Shown here one piece after another: positions 41,055 to 50,341 of a DNA stretch of 60,968 nucleotides. The notes under the pieces were generated by a model. The model saw only the letters and a program-made list of their open reading frames with translations. It did not search any database and was not told where the DNA came from. Positions within the stretch are counted from its first letter, which is position 1. Each line of letters begins with the position of its first letter. Source of the DNA: JAYEIA01 sp964472505 (lineage in GTDB: Bacteria; Bacteroidota; Bacteroidia; Bacteroidales; JAADGE01); NCBI GenBank assembly GCA_964472505.1, contig CAYYQW010000018.1:1-60968 (forward strand), written 5' to 3'. The position numbers and the translations under genes were made by a program.

Positions 41055-42641
41055 TTGTTTACTATGAATAAAGAAGACTACCTGACAACAAAAAAGAAAA
41101 TACTTTTATGGTTTGTAGGCTCATTTCTTTTACCTCCCGTAAGTTGGCTACTGTCGGCTTGGTATTTTGATATTTGGTCCACAGAAGAAATGTACCGCGT
41201 TCTGCTGAGACTTCACATTCCGATATACGTAATCCTGTTCTCAGGAATTGTATATTATATTGTGAAACGAAAACTCGATATTATATCTGACTATTATGAA
41301 AATCCCAACGAAACACACTTGCTGAAAGCACAAAAAAGTGCCGGTTTTATTCCTCGCTTTTTCCTCATTGCACTGCCGGTATATACCACTCTGGGAAACT
41401 TTCCGGTATCATTACCTTTGGATTTTGTTGATAGTACCGAATTTCTGATGGGAATATTATTGGGCGTTCCCATTGTTTTCTTATTCGCCATTCCCTTTTT
41501 TATTGTGATGAACAAACATACCGAAGCCTTTACCAAAGCCGTTCCTTTCTCCGACAAACACAAGCCGCTTAGCTTATCGCAAAAAATGACGGTTATTTTT
41601 CTTTTAAGTATCATAGGTACATCGGTCATGTTTATAAGTGCAGTAATCAGTATAACGCATAACAACCCGGGCGACGATCTCATGCCTGTTTTTACGGAAA
41701 AACTTATTGTTGCCTCCGCCGTTATTTTTGGACTTACACTTATTAATCTTTCCTTATTCAAAAAAGAAATATTATCGCCCCTTCATCGCATTAAATCAAA
41801 CATTACCGAAATAGCCCAAGGGAAAGCCGACCTTACCAAACGCATTGAAATTAACTCGCGGGACGAAATCGGTGAGCTGTCTTATTGGTTTAACGCATTT
41901 TTGGACAGTATGAACGCTTTAATTGTTGAAATCAAAGAAACCGTTGACTTTTTAAACGAGTCCGGCTCCGGATTTAGCAAAGTAGCCGGCGAAATAGCCA
42001 AAGGCGCCAATAAACAAGCCGAAACAACGCAAGAAGTAGCTGCTTCGATGCTTGATTTGCTCAAGCATCTTGAAGAAAATAACAAGATTACGGAAAAATC
42101 GAAAAAAGTATCATCAGAGACCGTTAAAGCCATTTCCGAAAATCAGGAAATTTTCCTAAATGCCTTGGAGTCGGTAAAAGAAATAAGCAAAAAATCTCTG
42201 GTTATTTCAGACATAGCCTTCCAATCAAACATTCTATCACTGAATGCCTCCATAGAAGCCGGGAAAGCCAAAGAAACCGGTAAAGGCTTTTCGGTAGTGG
42301 CTCAGGAAATCGGAAATCTTGCATTCAAAAGTAAAGCGTCTTCTGATGAAATCATAAAACTCTCACAAAACGGCTCACGGAAATCTGAACAAGCCGGAAA
42401 AAGTTTGATGGAACTCCTTCCGAAAATCAAAGAAAATTCTGAACTTCTGAATTTAGTTACTCAAGCGGCAGACAGCCAACATGAAGGAATAGAATCGGTC
42501 AATAAATCAGTAAACCAACTTTCGGACATCTCAAGTGTTAACTCATCAAATTCCGAGGAATTGTTCAACTCGGCCATAAAGCTAAAACGCAGCGCCAGAC
42601 AGCTCGGTAAAATTATTGCAAATTTCAAAACGAAATCTTAA
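41055..42641 (+). CDS. Methyl-accepting chemotaxis protein
   Basis: 528 aa (or 525 from the second ATG at 41064). The N-terminal 235 residues hold about six hydrophobic segments and little extracytoplasmic sequence, unlike classical receptors with a large periplasmic sensor. A HAMP domain follows (about 236-290, SPLHRIKSNITEIAQGKADL...DEIGELSYWFN), then the signalling domain with the conserved hairpin tip near 385-425 (IAFQSNILSLNASIEAGKA...GFSVVAQEIGNLA). No che gene is adjacent. The signal probably comes from the membrane region itself. Confidence 0.9.
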   Translation: MFTMNKEDYLTTKKKILLWFVGSFLLPPVSWLLSAWYFDIWSTEEMYRVLLRLHIPIYVILFSGIVYYIVKRKLDIISDYYENPNETHLLKAQKSAGFIPRFFLIALPVYTTLGNFPVSLPLDFVDSTEFLMGILLGVPIVFLFAIPFFIVMNKHTEAFTKAVPFSDKHKPLSLSQKMTVIFLLSIIGTSVMFISAVISITHNNPGDDLMPVFTEKLIVASAVIFGLTLINLSLFKKEILSPLHRIKSNITEIAQGKADLTKRIEINSRDEIGELSYWFNAFLDSMNALIVEIKETVDFLNESGSGFSKVAGEIAKGANKQAETTQEVAASMLDLLKHLEENNKITEKSKKVSSETVKAISENQEIFLNALESVKEISKKSLVISDIAFQSNILSLNASIEAGKAKETGKGFSVVAQEIGNLAFKSKASSDEIIKLSQNGSRKSEQAGKSLMELLPKIKENSELLNLVTQAADSQHEGIESVNKSVNQLSDISSVNSSNSEELFNSAIKLKRSARQLGKIIANFKTKS

Positions 42642-42657
42642 TAACAAACATTCATAA

Positions 42658-43602
42658 ATGAAAATTCTTATCGCCGAACCCATCCACCCCATACTGAAGA
42701 GTAAACTCATAAAAGCCGGTTTTACCATAGAAGACAAGCCCGAAACGGATGAAAGCACCCTAAGTAACTCCATACATAAGTATGAAGGTTTAGTAGTCAG
42801 AAGTCGTTTTAAAATAGCTGAGGAAATTCTAAGTAATGCTTCAAAACTAAAATTTGTGGCACGCGCCGGCTCAGGCATTGAAAATATCGACCAAAAATAT
42901 GCTCGCAAAAATAATATAGCCGTCATAAATTCGCCGGAAGGCAATGCAGGTGCAGTAGGTGAACATGCTTTGGGCTTACTTCTGGGTTTAATGCATAAAA
43001 TTGAAAAGTCAGCTTCGGAAGTAAAATCGGGCAAATGGAATCGGAAGGCCAATGCCGGCAACGAACTCAGCGGAAAAACCGCAGGTATTATCGGATACGG
43101 AAATACCGGCAGCCGTTTTGCACAATTCCTCAGCGGTTTTGATGTTCAAATCTTAGCTTACGACAAATATAAAGCCGGTTTTGCGCATGGGAAAGTAAAA
43201 GAATGCCGCTTAGAGGAGGTTTTTGAACAAGCAGATATTCTCAGTTTTCATGTACCGCTCACAGAAGAAACTCGATATATGTTTTGCCGAGATTTTTTGA
43301 ATAATTTTCAAAAACAAATATACCTGCTTAATACTTCGCGCGGTGAAGTAGTAAACACAAATGATTTACTTGAAGCGCTTAAAAACAAGCGCATCTTGGG
43401 AGCCGGATTGGATGTGCTCGAATATGAAAAACACAGTTTTGAAAACCTGCTCTGCAACTCACAAAATACGGTCTTAACAGAACTCACTCAAATGCCCAAT
43501 GTAATTATTACGCCTCACGTAGCCGGCAGCAGCGAACAATCAGTTTTCAAAATTGCTGAGGTTTTGGCCGACAAAATCATAGCGAAATACGGAAGCGCCT
43601 GA
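42658..43602 (+). CDS. D-2-hydroxyacid dehydrogenase (SerA-like)
   Basis: 314-aa NAD-dependent dehydrogenase of the phosphoglycerate dehydrogenase group. The nucleotide loop GIIGYGNTGSRFA is near 143-155, the arginine region LLNTSRGEVVNTNDL and the catalytic His in ITPHVAGSSEQS near the C-terminus. It lacks a C-terminal ACT domain, so it is the short form. 3-Phosphoglycerate dehydrogenase is most likely, but other hydroxyacids cannot be excluded. Its last 63 bp overlap the convergent aspartokinase gene. Confidence 0.87.
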   Translation: MKILIAEPIHPILKSKLIKAGFTIEDKPETDESTLSNSIHKYEGLVVRSRFKIAEEILSNASKLKFVARAGSGIENIDQKYARKNNIAVINSPEGNAGAVGEHALGLLLGLMHKIEKSASEVKSGKWNRKANAGNELSGKTAGIIGYGNTGSRFAQFLSGFDVQILAYDKYKAGFAHGKVKECRLEEVFEQADILSFHVPLTEETRYMFCRDFLNNFQKQIYLLNTSRGEVVNTNDLLEALKNKRILGAGLDVLEYEKHSFENLLCNSQNTVLTELTQMPNVIITPHVAGSSEQSVFKIAEVLADKIIAKYGSA

Positions 43603-44871
43603 GCCGTTTTGGACCACAAAACGCGCTGTATAACGGCTGATTTGCTGCAATAAAATATCCTTTCCGCTCAAATATTTTTCTATGGCCTCATCGGTATAAT
43701 GCCGAATGGTAATTAAAGATAAATTATCATTATAACGCACGCTGTAATGCCGGCGTAATTCATCGGTAAACAAAGGTATGCGTTCTTTTACATTACCTAC
43801 GCTAAAGGTAAAGCTTATGGCAGAATTTTGCATGACACTTACCTTCAGACGGTATTTTGCCAAAAGAGAAAAAATTCGGCTCAGACTGTCTTCGGCTATA
43901 AAAGAAAAATCCAAAGCCGAAACCGAAAACAAAATCTGATCTTTTTTAACAATATAAACCGGCATGGGCGGATAAAAATCTTTCGCATCGGGCGGAATAT
44001 CCGAAATTCTTGTCCCCGGAAAATCCGGATTATCAAAAGGCCGCACCTGAACCGGAATTTTTTTGTTTTGTAAAGGTTTTATGGTTTTAGGATGCAAAAT
44101 TTTAGCACCGTAGAATGTCTGTTCCACCACCTCTTTGTATGATAATTTGGATAATAAACGGGCGTCTTCATTTTCCTGAGGATCGGCATTGAGAATGCCG
44201 GATACATTTTTCCAGAATATAATTTCATCGGCATTTAAACAATAAGCATATACCGCCGCGGTGTAGTCACTACCCTCGCGTCCGAGCGTGGTTATGTGGC
44301 CCGTTATATCTCGACCCGTAAAACCCTGAGTGATAACAATATCTGTTTCAGCAAACAAAGCATCTTGTTTAATCTTCTTTTTGGTCTCTTCCCATAGAAT
44401 TTTTGCATCTCCGAAACCGGAATCGGTAATCAGGTAATCACGTGCATCGGCAAAAGCTGTTTTTATACCGCTTCTGTTTAGAAAAGCGTTTATTATATTT
44501 ACCGAAAGCAATTCACCGACGGGCACAATCCGATCGTACTCAAAATATTTATCGGCAGATAAACCTTGCTTAAATAAAGCCCGAGTTTCTTCAATCAAAC
44601 CGCTAATAATCTGATTTAGTTCTTCATTTCCCTCCGGAAAAAGTTCTTTTATTACGGATAAATGTTCGGATTCAATTTTGTCTAACAAATCAGGACAAAA
44701 TCCGCCTGAGAAATAATAGGATGACAAAAGAGACTCAAAAGCTCCGGTAGTTTTTCCGAAAGCAGAAACCACAATCAACAATCGATTATGGGCTTGTAAA
44801 ATTAAGTCCGGTATTTTTTTTACGGCAGCGGCATCTTTAAGCACACCGCCGCCAAATTTATATACTCTCAT
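43540..44871 (-). CDS. lysC: Aspartate kinase
   Basis: First step of the aspartate family pathway (Lys, Thr, Met). 443 aa. The N-terminal signature VYKFGGGVLKDA is a variant of the usual KFGGTS. Further motifs are the VVSAFGKTT stretch, VPVGELLS, FADARDYLIT, TQGFTGRD and GREGSDYTAAVYA. C-terminal ACT-type regulatory sequence (about 305-440) is present but divergent. There is no fused homoserine dehydrogenase. The final 21 codons overlap the convergent SerA-like gene. Confidence 0.92.
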   Translation of the reverse strand: MRVYKFGGGVLKDAAAVKKIPDLILQAHNRLLIVVSAFGKTTGAFESLLSSYYFSGGFCPDLLDKIESEHLSVIKELFPEGNEELNQIISGLIEETRALFKQGLSADKYFEYDRIVPVGELLSVNIINAFLNRSGIKTAFADARDYLITDSGFGDAKILWEETKKKIKQDALFAETDIVITQGFTGRDITGHITTLGREGSDYTAAVYAYCLNADEIIFWKNVSGILNADPQENEDARLLSKLSYKEVVEQTFYGAKILHPKTIKPLQNKKIPVQVRPFDNPDFPGTRISDIPPDAKDFYPPMPVYIVKKDQILFSVSALDFSFIAEDSLSRIFSLLAKYRLKVSVMQNSAISFTFSVGNVKERIPLFTDELRRHYSVRYNDNLSLITIRHYTDEAIEKYLSGKDILLQQISRYTARFVVQNGSGASVFRYDFVGQNLSNFEN

Positions 44872-44961
44872 GTTTTATAATATTTTAAACGGCTGCAAAG
44901 ATGCTCAGATTTTAACAATTATTAATATTTTTTTTTTACTTTTACAATCAAAACAAAAAAC

Positions 44962-45984
44962 ATGAGCATTACCACCCTAAATGAGTTCATTATTGAACGC
45001 CAGACAGATTTTCCTTACGCTAAAGGCGAACTTTCCCGATTACTGAGCCACATAGGCGTTGCGTCCAAAGTAGTAAACCGTGAAGTAAACAAAGCCGGGC
45101 TTATAGATATACTGGGCGATTCAGGCTTAACGAATGTGCAGGGCGAAGGCCAAAAAAAATTGGATGTGTTTGCCAACGAAAAATTCATCACTTCGCTAAA
45201 ACTCTCTTCGGAATGTTGCGGAATAGCTTCGGAAGAAAGCTCCGGCATCATTGAATTTGACACCGACTTGGCCAAAAGCGGAAACTATGTAGTAGCCATG
45301 GATCCTTTAGACGGATCGTCCAACATTGATGTCAATGTTTCTATCGGTTCAATATTTGCCATTTATCGGCGGTTGTCGCCTTTAGGACATGTGGCCGAAG
45401 AACGTGATTTTCTTCAGGAAGGTGTAAAACAGGTAGCAGCCGGTTATGTTATTTACGGTTCATCTGCCATGATGGTTTATACCACCGGTAAAGGTGTGAA
45501 CGGCTTTACGCTCGACCCGTCAATAGGCGAATTTTGCCTTTCACATCCCGATATCAAAACTCCGAAATTTGGTACCATATATTCCATAAATGAAGGGAAT
45601 TATATAAAATTTCCGCTCGGAGTAAAAAAATATCTAAAATACTGCCAGGAGAACGATCAGCCGACCAATCGTCCCTATACATCGCGCTACATTGGTTCAC
45701 TGGTAGCCGATTTTCATCGCAATTTATTGAAAGGCGGCATTTTTATATATCCGGAAACCTACAGCCACCCTAAAGGTAAACTGCGACTGCTCTACGAATG
45801 CAATCCCATGGCCTACATCGTGGAACAAGCCGGAGGAAAAGCCACCGACGGTCGCGGCAATCGTATCCTGGATATGCTGCCGGAATCGGTTCACCAAAGA
45901 GTCCCCCTGTTTATAGGCTCTCACTCAATGATTGATACAGCAGAAAACTTTATGAAAAAATATCCCAACGGAGCAGAAAAATAA
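44962..45984 (+). CDS. fbp: Fructose-1,6-bisphosphatase class I
   Basis: Gluconeogenic phosphatase. 340 aa, normal length. Metal- and substrate-binding motifs are ASEES (about 92-96), VVAMDPLDGSSNIDVNVSIG (about 111-130) and GGIFIYPETYSHPKGKLRLLYECNPMAYI near 257-285. A divergent gap of 90 bp separates it from lysC. No regulatory features were seen beyond AT-rich promoter-like sequence (TACTTTTA at 44937-44944, one mismatch from the -7 consensus). Confidence 0.96.
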   Translation: MSITTLNEFIIERQTDFPYAKGELSRLLSHIGVASKVVNREVNKAGLIDILGDSGLTNVQGEGQKKLDVFANEKFITSLKLSSECCGIASEESSGIIEFDTDLAKSGNYVVAMDPLDGSSNIDVNVSIGSIFAIYRRLSPLGHVAEERDFLQEGVKQVAAGYVIYGSSAMMVYTTGKGVNGFTLDPSIGEFCLSHPDIKTPKFGTIYSINEGNYIKFPLGVKKYLKYCQENDQPTNRPYTSRYIGSLVADFHRNLLKGGIFIYPETYSHPKGKLRLLYECNPMAYIVEQAGGKATDGRGNRILDMLPESVHQRVPLFIGSHSMIDTAENFMKKYPNGAEK

Positions 45985-46102
45985 TAGCTATTCATATTTG
46001 GTTCCGTCATAATTCAAAGACAAACTGCTGCCAAAACTTTAAAATTATTGAATTAGGCGCATGAATAACAGAAACTGTTTTATTACATCCAAGCATTTAT
46101 CA

Positions 46103-46184
46103 CCGGCTTCGGCAAGTGGTTCCTGAGCAGCAGTCGAAGGACTCAACCTACGGAGGTGTTCGGGGGCTGGGCTTGTCGAAGCCG
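46103..46184. repeat. Inverted-repeat intergenic element
   Basis: CGGCTTCGGCAAG (46104-46116) and CTTGTCGAAGCCG (46172-46184) are complementary apart from one G-U. Between them is TGGTTCCTGAGCAGCAGTCG, which is shared with repeat R1 (GGTTCCTGAGCAGTAGTCGA). It fills part of the 327-bp gap between fbp and rfbD; the rest shows no gene. Confidence 0.65.
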
Positions 46185-46311
46185 ATATATCAAAACCGAG
46201 TGTGATTCCGATTGCCGAGGCGGTATCAGTTAATATAGGCGGCATTCGGGACTAAAGAAGTTATAAGTATTAGTTATCCGCCTAATTCAATAAAAATATA
46301 AACCTTATTTC

Positions 46312-47172
46312 ATGAAAACCATTATAATAACCGGAGCCAACGGCCAATTAGGCAGAAAAATCAAAGATTTATCCGTTAATTATACGGAATTCAACTACAT
46401 CTTCACCGACTATAAAGAGCTGGATATCACCAAAGAACAAAATGTTAATGATTTTTTTAAAAAAACAAAACCGCATTGCGTTATAAACTGTGCGGCATAC
46501 ACCCAAGTAGATAAAGCGGAAGAAGACGCTGAACTTGCCTACGCAGTGAATGCCGACGGCCCCGAAAACTTAGCTCAAGCCTGTACGACTCATAATGCCG
46601 AACTCATTCATGTTTCCACGGATTATGTTTTCGGTAACTCAAAACAAAACCATCCTTTCGGGGAAGATGACCCTACGGCACCAAACTCAGTTTACGGTAA
46701 AAGTAAAGATGCCGGTGAAAAAAAACTAAAAGCTTTCAAACGCACACGTATTATAAGAACCGCTTGGCTTTATTCAGAACACGGAAACAATTTTTTAAAA
46801 ACCATGCTTCGTTTGGGAAATGAACGCGACGAACTCAAGGTGGTTTACGACCAAATATCTACCCCAACCTATGCCGGTGACTTAGCCGATGCTCTGCTGC
46901 GACTGGCTCAGCAGCCAAGCCGCCCGAATGCTGAATGTGAAATATTGCATTATACCAACGAAGGCGTCTGTTCCTGGTACGATTTTGCCTATGAAATTTT
47001 TCGTCAAACCGAAATAAACTGCCAACTTAAACCCATAACAAGCGAAGCATACCCCACACCGGCCAAAAGACCGCCATACAGTGTGCTGGACAAATCAAAA
47101 ATCAAAGAAAAATATCAAATAAAAATACCCGACTACAGAGAAAGTTTGTATATTTGCCTCAATCTATTATGA
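46312..47172 (+). CDS. rfbD: dTDP-4-dehydrorhamnose reductase
   Basis: Last step of dTDP-L-rhamnose synthesis. 286 aa. The NAD(P) loop is TGANGQLGRK (8-17), catalytic residues lie in VSTDYVFG and YGKSK (extended SDR Tyr-x3-Lys), and the C-terminal RPPYSVLDKSKIKE is typical of RmlD. The other rml/rfb genes are not in the window, so rhamnose synthesis is split over the genome. A 132-aa gene of unknown role follows 16 bp later. Confidence 0.94.
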   Translation: MKTIIITGANGQLGRKIKDLSVNYTEFNYIFTDYKELDITKEQNVNDFFKKTKPHCVINCAAYTQVDKAEEDAELAYAVNADGPENLAQACTTHNAELIHVSTDYVFGNSKQNHPFGEDDPTAPNSVYGKSKDAGEKKLKAFKRTRIIRTAWLYSEHGNNFLKTMLRLGNERDELKVVYDQISTPTYAGDLADALLRLAQQPSRPNAECEILHYTNEGVCSWYDFAYEIFRQTEINCQLKPITSEAYPTPAKRPPYSVLDKSKIKEKYQIKIPDYRESLYICLNLL

Positions 47173-47188
47173 AAAAAACATACCGAAT

Positions 47189-47587
47189 ATGCCTTTCTTT
47201 AACATTGACACCGGAAAACACCCGATTGTTATCATCAATTTCCTTGAACTAAGCCCAAATGATCAAGATATTGAAGCACTGCTGGCTGATTTACATAAGT
47301 TGCTGAAAGAACAAGCCAAGCAAAAAAAACAGCTTCACTTCATTTACAATATTAAAGCGCCTTTGGTTTTAACACTTGAACAGCGCCACACTATTGCCGA
47401 ATGGATAAAAAGGAATTTTGAGCTAATAAAAAACACAGTGCTTTCCACGGCCTATGTAACTGCCTACGGAACCCATGAGATTATGATTGAAAGCTTGTAT
47501 TTCCTGCAAGCGCCCGATTGGCCGGTGTCCAATTATAAATCATTGGATGAAGCCATAGAGTGGACAAAAAAAATGTTGGCCGAATAA
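47189..47587 (+). CDS. Conserved-looking hypothetical protein (possible STAS/SpoIIAA-like fold)
   Basis: 132 aa, no signal peptide or membrane helix. Alternating strands and helices (HPIVIINFLEL, LHFIYNIKAPLVLTLEQRHTIAEWIKRN, LSTAYVTAYGTHEIMIESLYFL) and an ending with a Trp-rich DEAIEWTKKML resemble the small SpoIIAA-like/STAS proteins of Bacteroidota. No family can be named with confidence. Probably co-transcribed with rfbD. Confidence 0.5.
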   Translation: MPFFNIDTGKHPIVIINFLELSPNDQDIEALLADLHKLLKEQAKQKKQLHFIYNIKAPLVLTLEQRHTIAEWIKRNFELIKNTVLSTAYVTAYGTHEIMIESLYFLQAPDWPVSNYKSLDEAIEWTKKMLAE

Positions 47588-47621
47588 AAACCGAGAACTA
47601 CAGATAGTGTTTGGTAGAAAA

Positions 47622-47704
47622 CCTTGCGCCCGTGTAATGTTTTCACCGCACGGAATTTTAAAGCCTCCGGTTTTGCCTCAGGCAAAAACAGCTGACCGGC
47701 GCAG
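47622..47704 (+). repeat. Structured intergenic repeat, copy B
   Basis: An 83-bp partner of the block at 12834-12915. Outer stem TGCGCC (47625-47630)/GGCGCA (47698-47703), which is one pair longer than in copy A; hairpin 1 CCGTGTAATG-TTTT-CACCGCACGG (47630-47653); hairpin 2 GTTTTGCC-TCA-GGCAAAAAC. The overall fold is kept despite many base differences in the middle. Confidence 0.7.
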
Positions 47705-47805
47705 TATTTGAAAGAAACGCGAAAATCGGCGTTTTCTGCCGGACACAAAATAGTTCCGTCCCATAGAACAGCAGCAAGTAAAATAAATAAGCGGTAGATA
47801 TTTTG

Positions 47806-47813
47806 TATATTTG
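47806..47813 (+). promoter_or_regulatory. -7 promoter element for the S9 peptidase gene
   Basis: TATATTTG matches TAnnTTTG exactly, 34 bp upstream of the chosen start at 47848. It overlaps an in-frame TTG start candidate at 47803, which argues against that earlier start. Confidence 0.5.
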
Positions 47814-47847
47814 TTATTTTATAATAACAGTCGGAAATAACAGAAAT

Positions 47848-50100
47848 ATGAAACAAAACACTATTCTATTTATAGCTGCCATGCTGCTTTCATTCACCGG
47901 CTATGGCCAAAATACAATTACAAAAGATAATTATGCGCGGGCCGTAAGCTTCCTTCCGGAAAATATCAACAATAAAAAAGTTTTTAATGCTTTTGTCCGG
48001 CCGCATTGGTTTCCGGACAGCTCGGGTGTTTGGTACATCAAACATTCGGCCGAGCAAAAACAGTATATGCAATTAAGCCTGCCCGAAATGCGGGAAACAA
48101 TTTTTTTTGACCATGAAAAAACAGCTGAACTGCTAAATAATGCACTTGATGAAAAATTGAAAGCTAAAGACCTTCCAATTTCAAAAATTGAATACCAAAG
48201 CCCCAATAAATTAATACTCACCCTAAAGGGAAAACAATTCCTGCTCAACAAAACCGATTACAGCCTGTCGGAGACAGAAGACCGTGAGCCAAACGATAAA
48301 ACGGAAGCCGTTTCGCCAAACAAAAAACAAAAAGTTTTTACCAAAAATTACAATCTGTATTTGGAAAACATTGAAACCGGTGAAACAAGACAGTTAAGCG
48401 CTTCCGGCGAAAAGCTGTATGAATACGGATCACGGTACGGCTGGTACGATATTTCGGAAGGTGAAAACGGCGAAAGACCAAAGCGTTTCGGCGCCGAATG
48501 GTCGGATGACGGGCAATGGATTTACACCAATATTTGCGACCTGAGAAGCGCAAAAAAAATGTATTTGTTAGATTGGAGCATCGACACGCTCTATCGGCCC
48601 AAGCTGCTGTCATACTATCGCGGATCGCCCGGTGATACGGGTATGGTTTATATGCACCCTGTTTTTTTTAATACCGAAACCGGAAAAGAAATCCGCCCAA
48701 ACTTACCGAGAAGCACGCACATCAATCAAATAAACCACCGATGGTCAGAAACCCCCGGCAGGGTTTATCTCGACCGGTTGGAACGTGGTTTTCAGAAACA
48801 ATACATTTACCGCTTCAATCTCGAAACAGAAACTCTTGACACTCTCTACACGGAAACTTCCGAAACCAATATTGACAATTTCACATACCGATTGGCCGAA
48901 AAAAGCAAACAGATATTTTTTCTGTCGGAAAAAAGCGGATGGCGACAACTTTACAGCTTAAACCTTGAAAACAAAAAAGAAAAAGCCCTGACCAAAGGCA
49001 AATTTTACATCAATTCCATAGAACATATTGATGAGACCGAAAAAAACATTTATTTCACGGCTTCCGGTAAAGAAAAAGGCTTAAATCCATATTACCGGCA
49101 ACTATACAGTATATCATTCTCCGGAAAAAACATGAAACGGCTAACGAAAGAAGACAGCCACCACCAAATCGAGCTTTCACCGAACGGAAAATATATTTTT
49201 GATAATTACTCCACCGTAAATACTAAAACGACAACCGTTCTGAGAAAATCGGAAACCGGAGAAATACTCACAGAAATTTCTCATGCAGAAATAAACGATT
49301 CCTTAACCCGCATGCTTCCACAAATATTCACGGCAACTGCCCGCGACGGGAAAACCACCATTTACGGCGCTTTGTGGAAACCCTCCGATTTTAACAAAAA
49401 CAAAAACTACCCCATTATTGACAACAGCTACACGGGACCGCATACGCAAGTTTTCCCAAAAAGCTTTGCGCAAGCTTTCGCTAATCAGTCACTTGCCGAA
49501 TTGGGTTTTATTGTAATGCGCGTTGACGGGCTTGGCTCATCGGGGCGCTCAAAAAAGTTTCACAATTATTCCTACAAAAATTTAGGCGGCGGCCTCCAAG
49601 ACCATATAGGCGCCATCCGTCAACTATCTGAGCAATACGCTTGGATAGACACAAGTAAAGTAGGCATTTTCGGGCATTCGGCAGGTGGGTATGATGCAGC
49701 AAGGGCACTTTTGGCTTATCCGGATTTCTATAAAACAGCCGTAGCAAGCTCGGCTGATCATGACCACCGAATGGAAAAAGCGTGGTGGCCGGAAATGTAT
49801 ATGGGCTGGCCGGTAGATTCGACTTATCACCTGCAATCAAACATCACCATGGCGCACAAGCTAAAAGGCAAACTTCTGATAACACACGGCGGTATTGATG
49901 AGAATGTGAATCCCTCAGCCACTTTTAAGCTGGCCGAAGCACTCATAAAAGCCGATAAACAATTTGACATGCTTATCCTTCCGAGCCAACGACACGGCTA
50001 CACCGGACAACATTTAAAATATTTCAGAAAAATACGCTGGAACTATTTTGTGGAACACCTGCTTGGAGCCGAAGCCATTTGGGATTTTGATTGGGAATAA
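47848..50100 (+). CDS. S9 family serine peptidase (dipeptidyl peptidase IV-like)
   Basis: 750 aa from ATG 47848, with a signal peptide (MKQNTILFIAAMLLSFTGYG). An eight-bladed DPPIV_N propeller spans about 80-490 and an alpha/beta-hydrolase domain about 500-750. The catalytic triad is S611 (GHSAGG), D684 (GGIDENV) and H716 (QRHGYT). The glutamate-bearing loop used by true DPP IV for the substrate N-terminus was not clearly identified. It is a periplasmic or outer-membrane peptidase releasing small peptides from peptide substrates. Confidence 0.88.
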   Translation: MKQNTILFIAAMLLSFTGYGQNTITKDNYARAVSFLPENINNKKVFNAFVRPHWFPDSSGVWYIKHSAEQKQYMQLSLPEMRETIFFDHEKTAELLNNALDEKLKAKDLPISKIEYQSPNKLILTLKGKQFLLNKTDYSLSETEDREPNDKTEAVSPNKKQKVFTKNYNLYLENIETGETRQLSASGEKLYEYGSRYGWYDISEGENGERPKRFGAEWSDDGQWIYTNICDLRSAKKMYLLDWSIDTLYRPKLLSYYRGSPGDTGMVYMHPVFFNTETGKEIRPNLPRSTHINQINHRWSETPGRVYLDRLERGFQKQYIYRFNLETETLDTLYTETSETNIDNFTYRLAEKSKQIFFLSEKSGWRQLYSLNLENKKEKALTKGKFYINSIEHIDETEKNIYFTASGKEKGLNPYYRQLYSISFSGKNMKRLTKEDSHHQIELSPNGKYIFDNYSTVNTKTTTVLRKSETGEILTEISHAEINDSLTRMLPQIFTATARDGKTTIYGALWKPSDFNKNKNYPIIDNSYTGPHTQVFPKSFAQAFANQSLAELGFIVMRVDGLGSSGRSKKFHNYSYKNLGGGLQDHIGAIRQLSEQYAWIDTSKVGIFGHSAGGYDAARALLAYPDFYKTAVASSADHDHRMEKAWWPEMYMGWPVDSTYHLQSNITMAHKLKGKLLITHGGIDENVNPSATFKLAEALIKADKQFDMLILPSQRHGYTGQHLKYFRKIRWNYFVEHLLGAEAIWDFDWE

Positions 50101-50303
50101 ACCAAGACCTGCCGGCGTCTGCAAAGTGTCTGCAACAACCATGATGCTTCAGGGTCCCAAAAAGGGATGCCGGAAGATCTTTTGTAACGAAACCGGCAAT
50201 TCAGACCTATGTAATTTCGTTAATTCAAGCTCCAATAAAAGTATATTTAGATGCTAACTCCGGTATTTGAATAAAGCGTAACTAAGAGCTTAATTATATT
50301 TTC

Positions 50304-50311
50304 TATCTTTG
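50304..50311 (+). promoter_or_regulatory. -7 promoter element for the formate/nitrite channel gene
   Basis: TATCTTTG matches TAnnTTTG exactly, 30 bp upstream of the start at 50342. Confidence 0.6.
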
Positions 50312-50341
50312 TATTCTTATAAAGAATGATGATAAAAAAGA

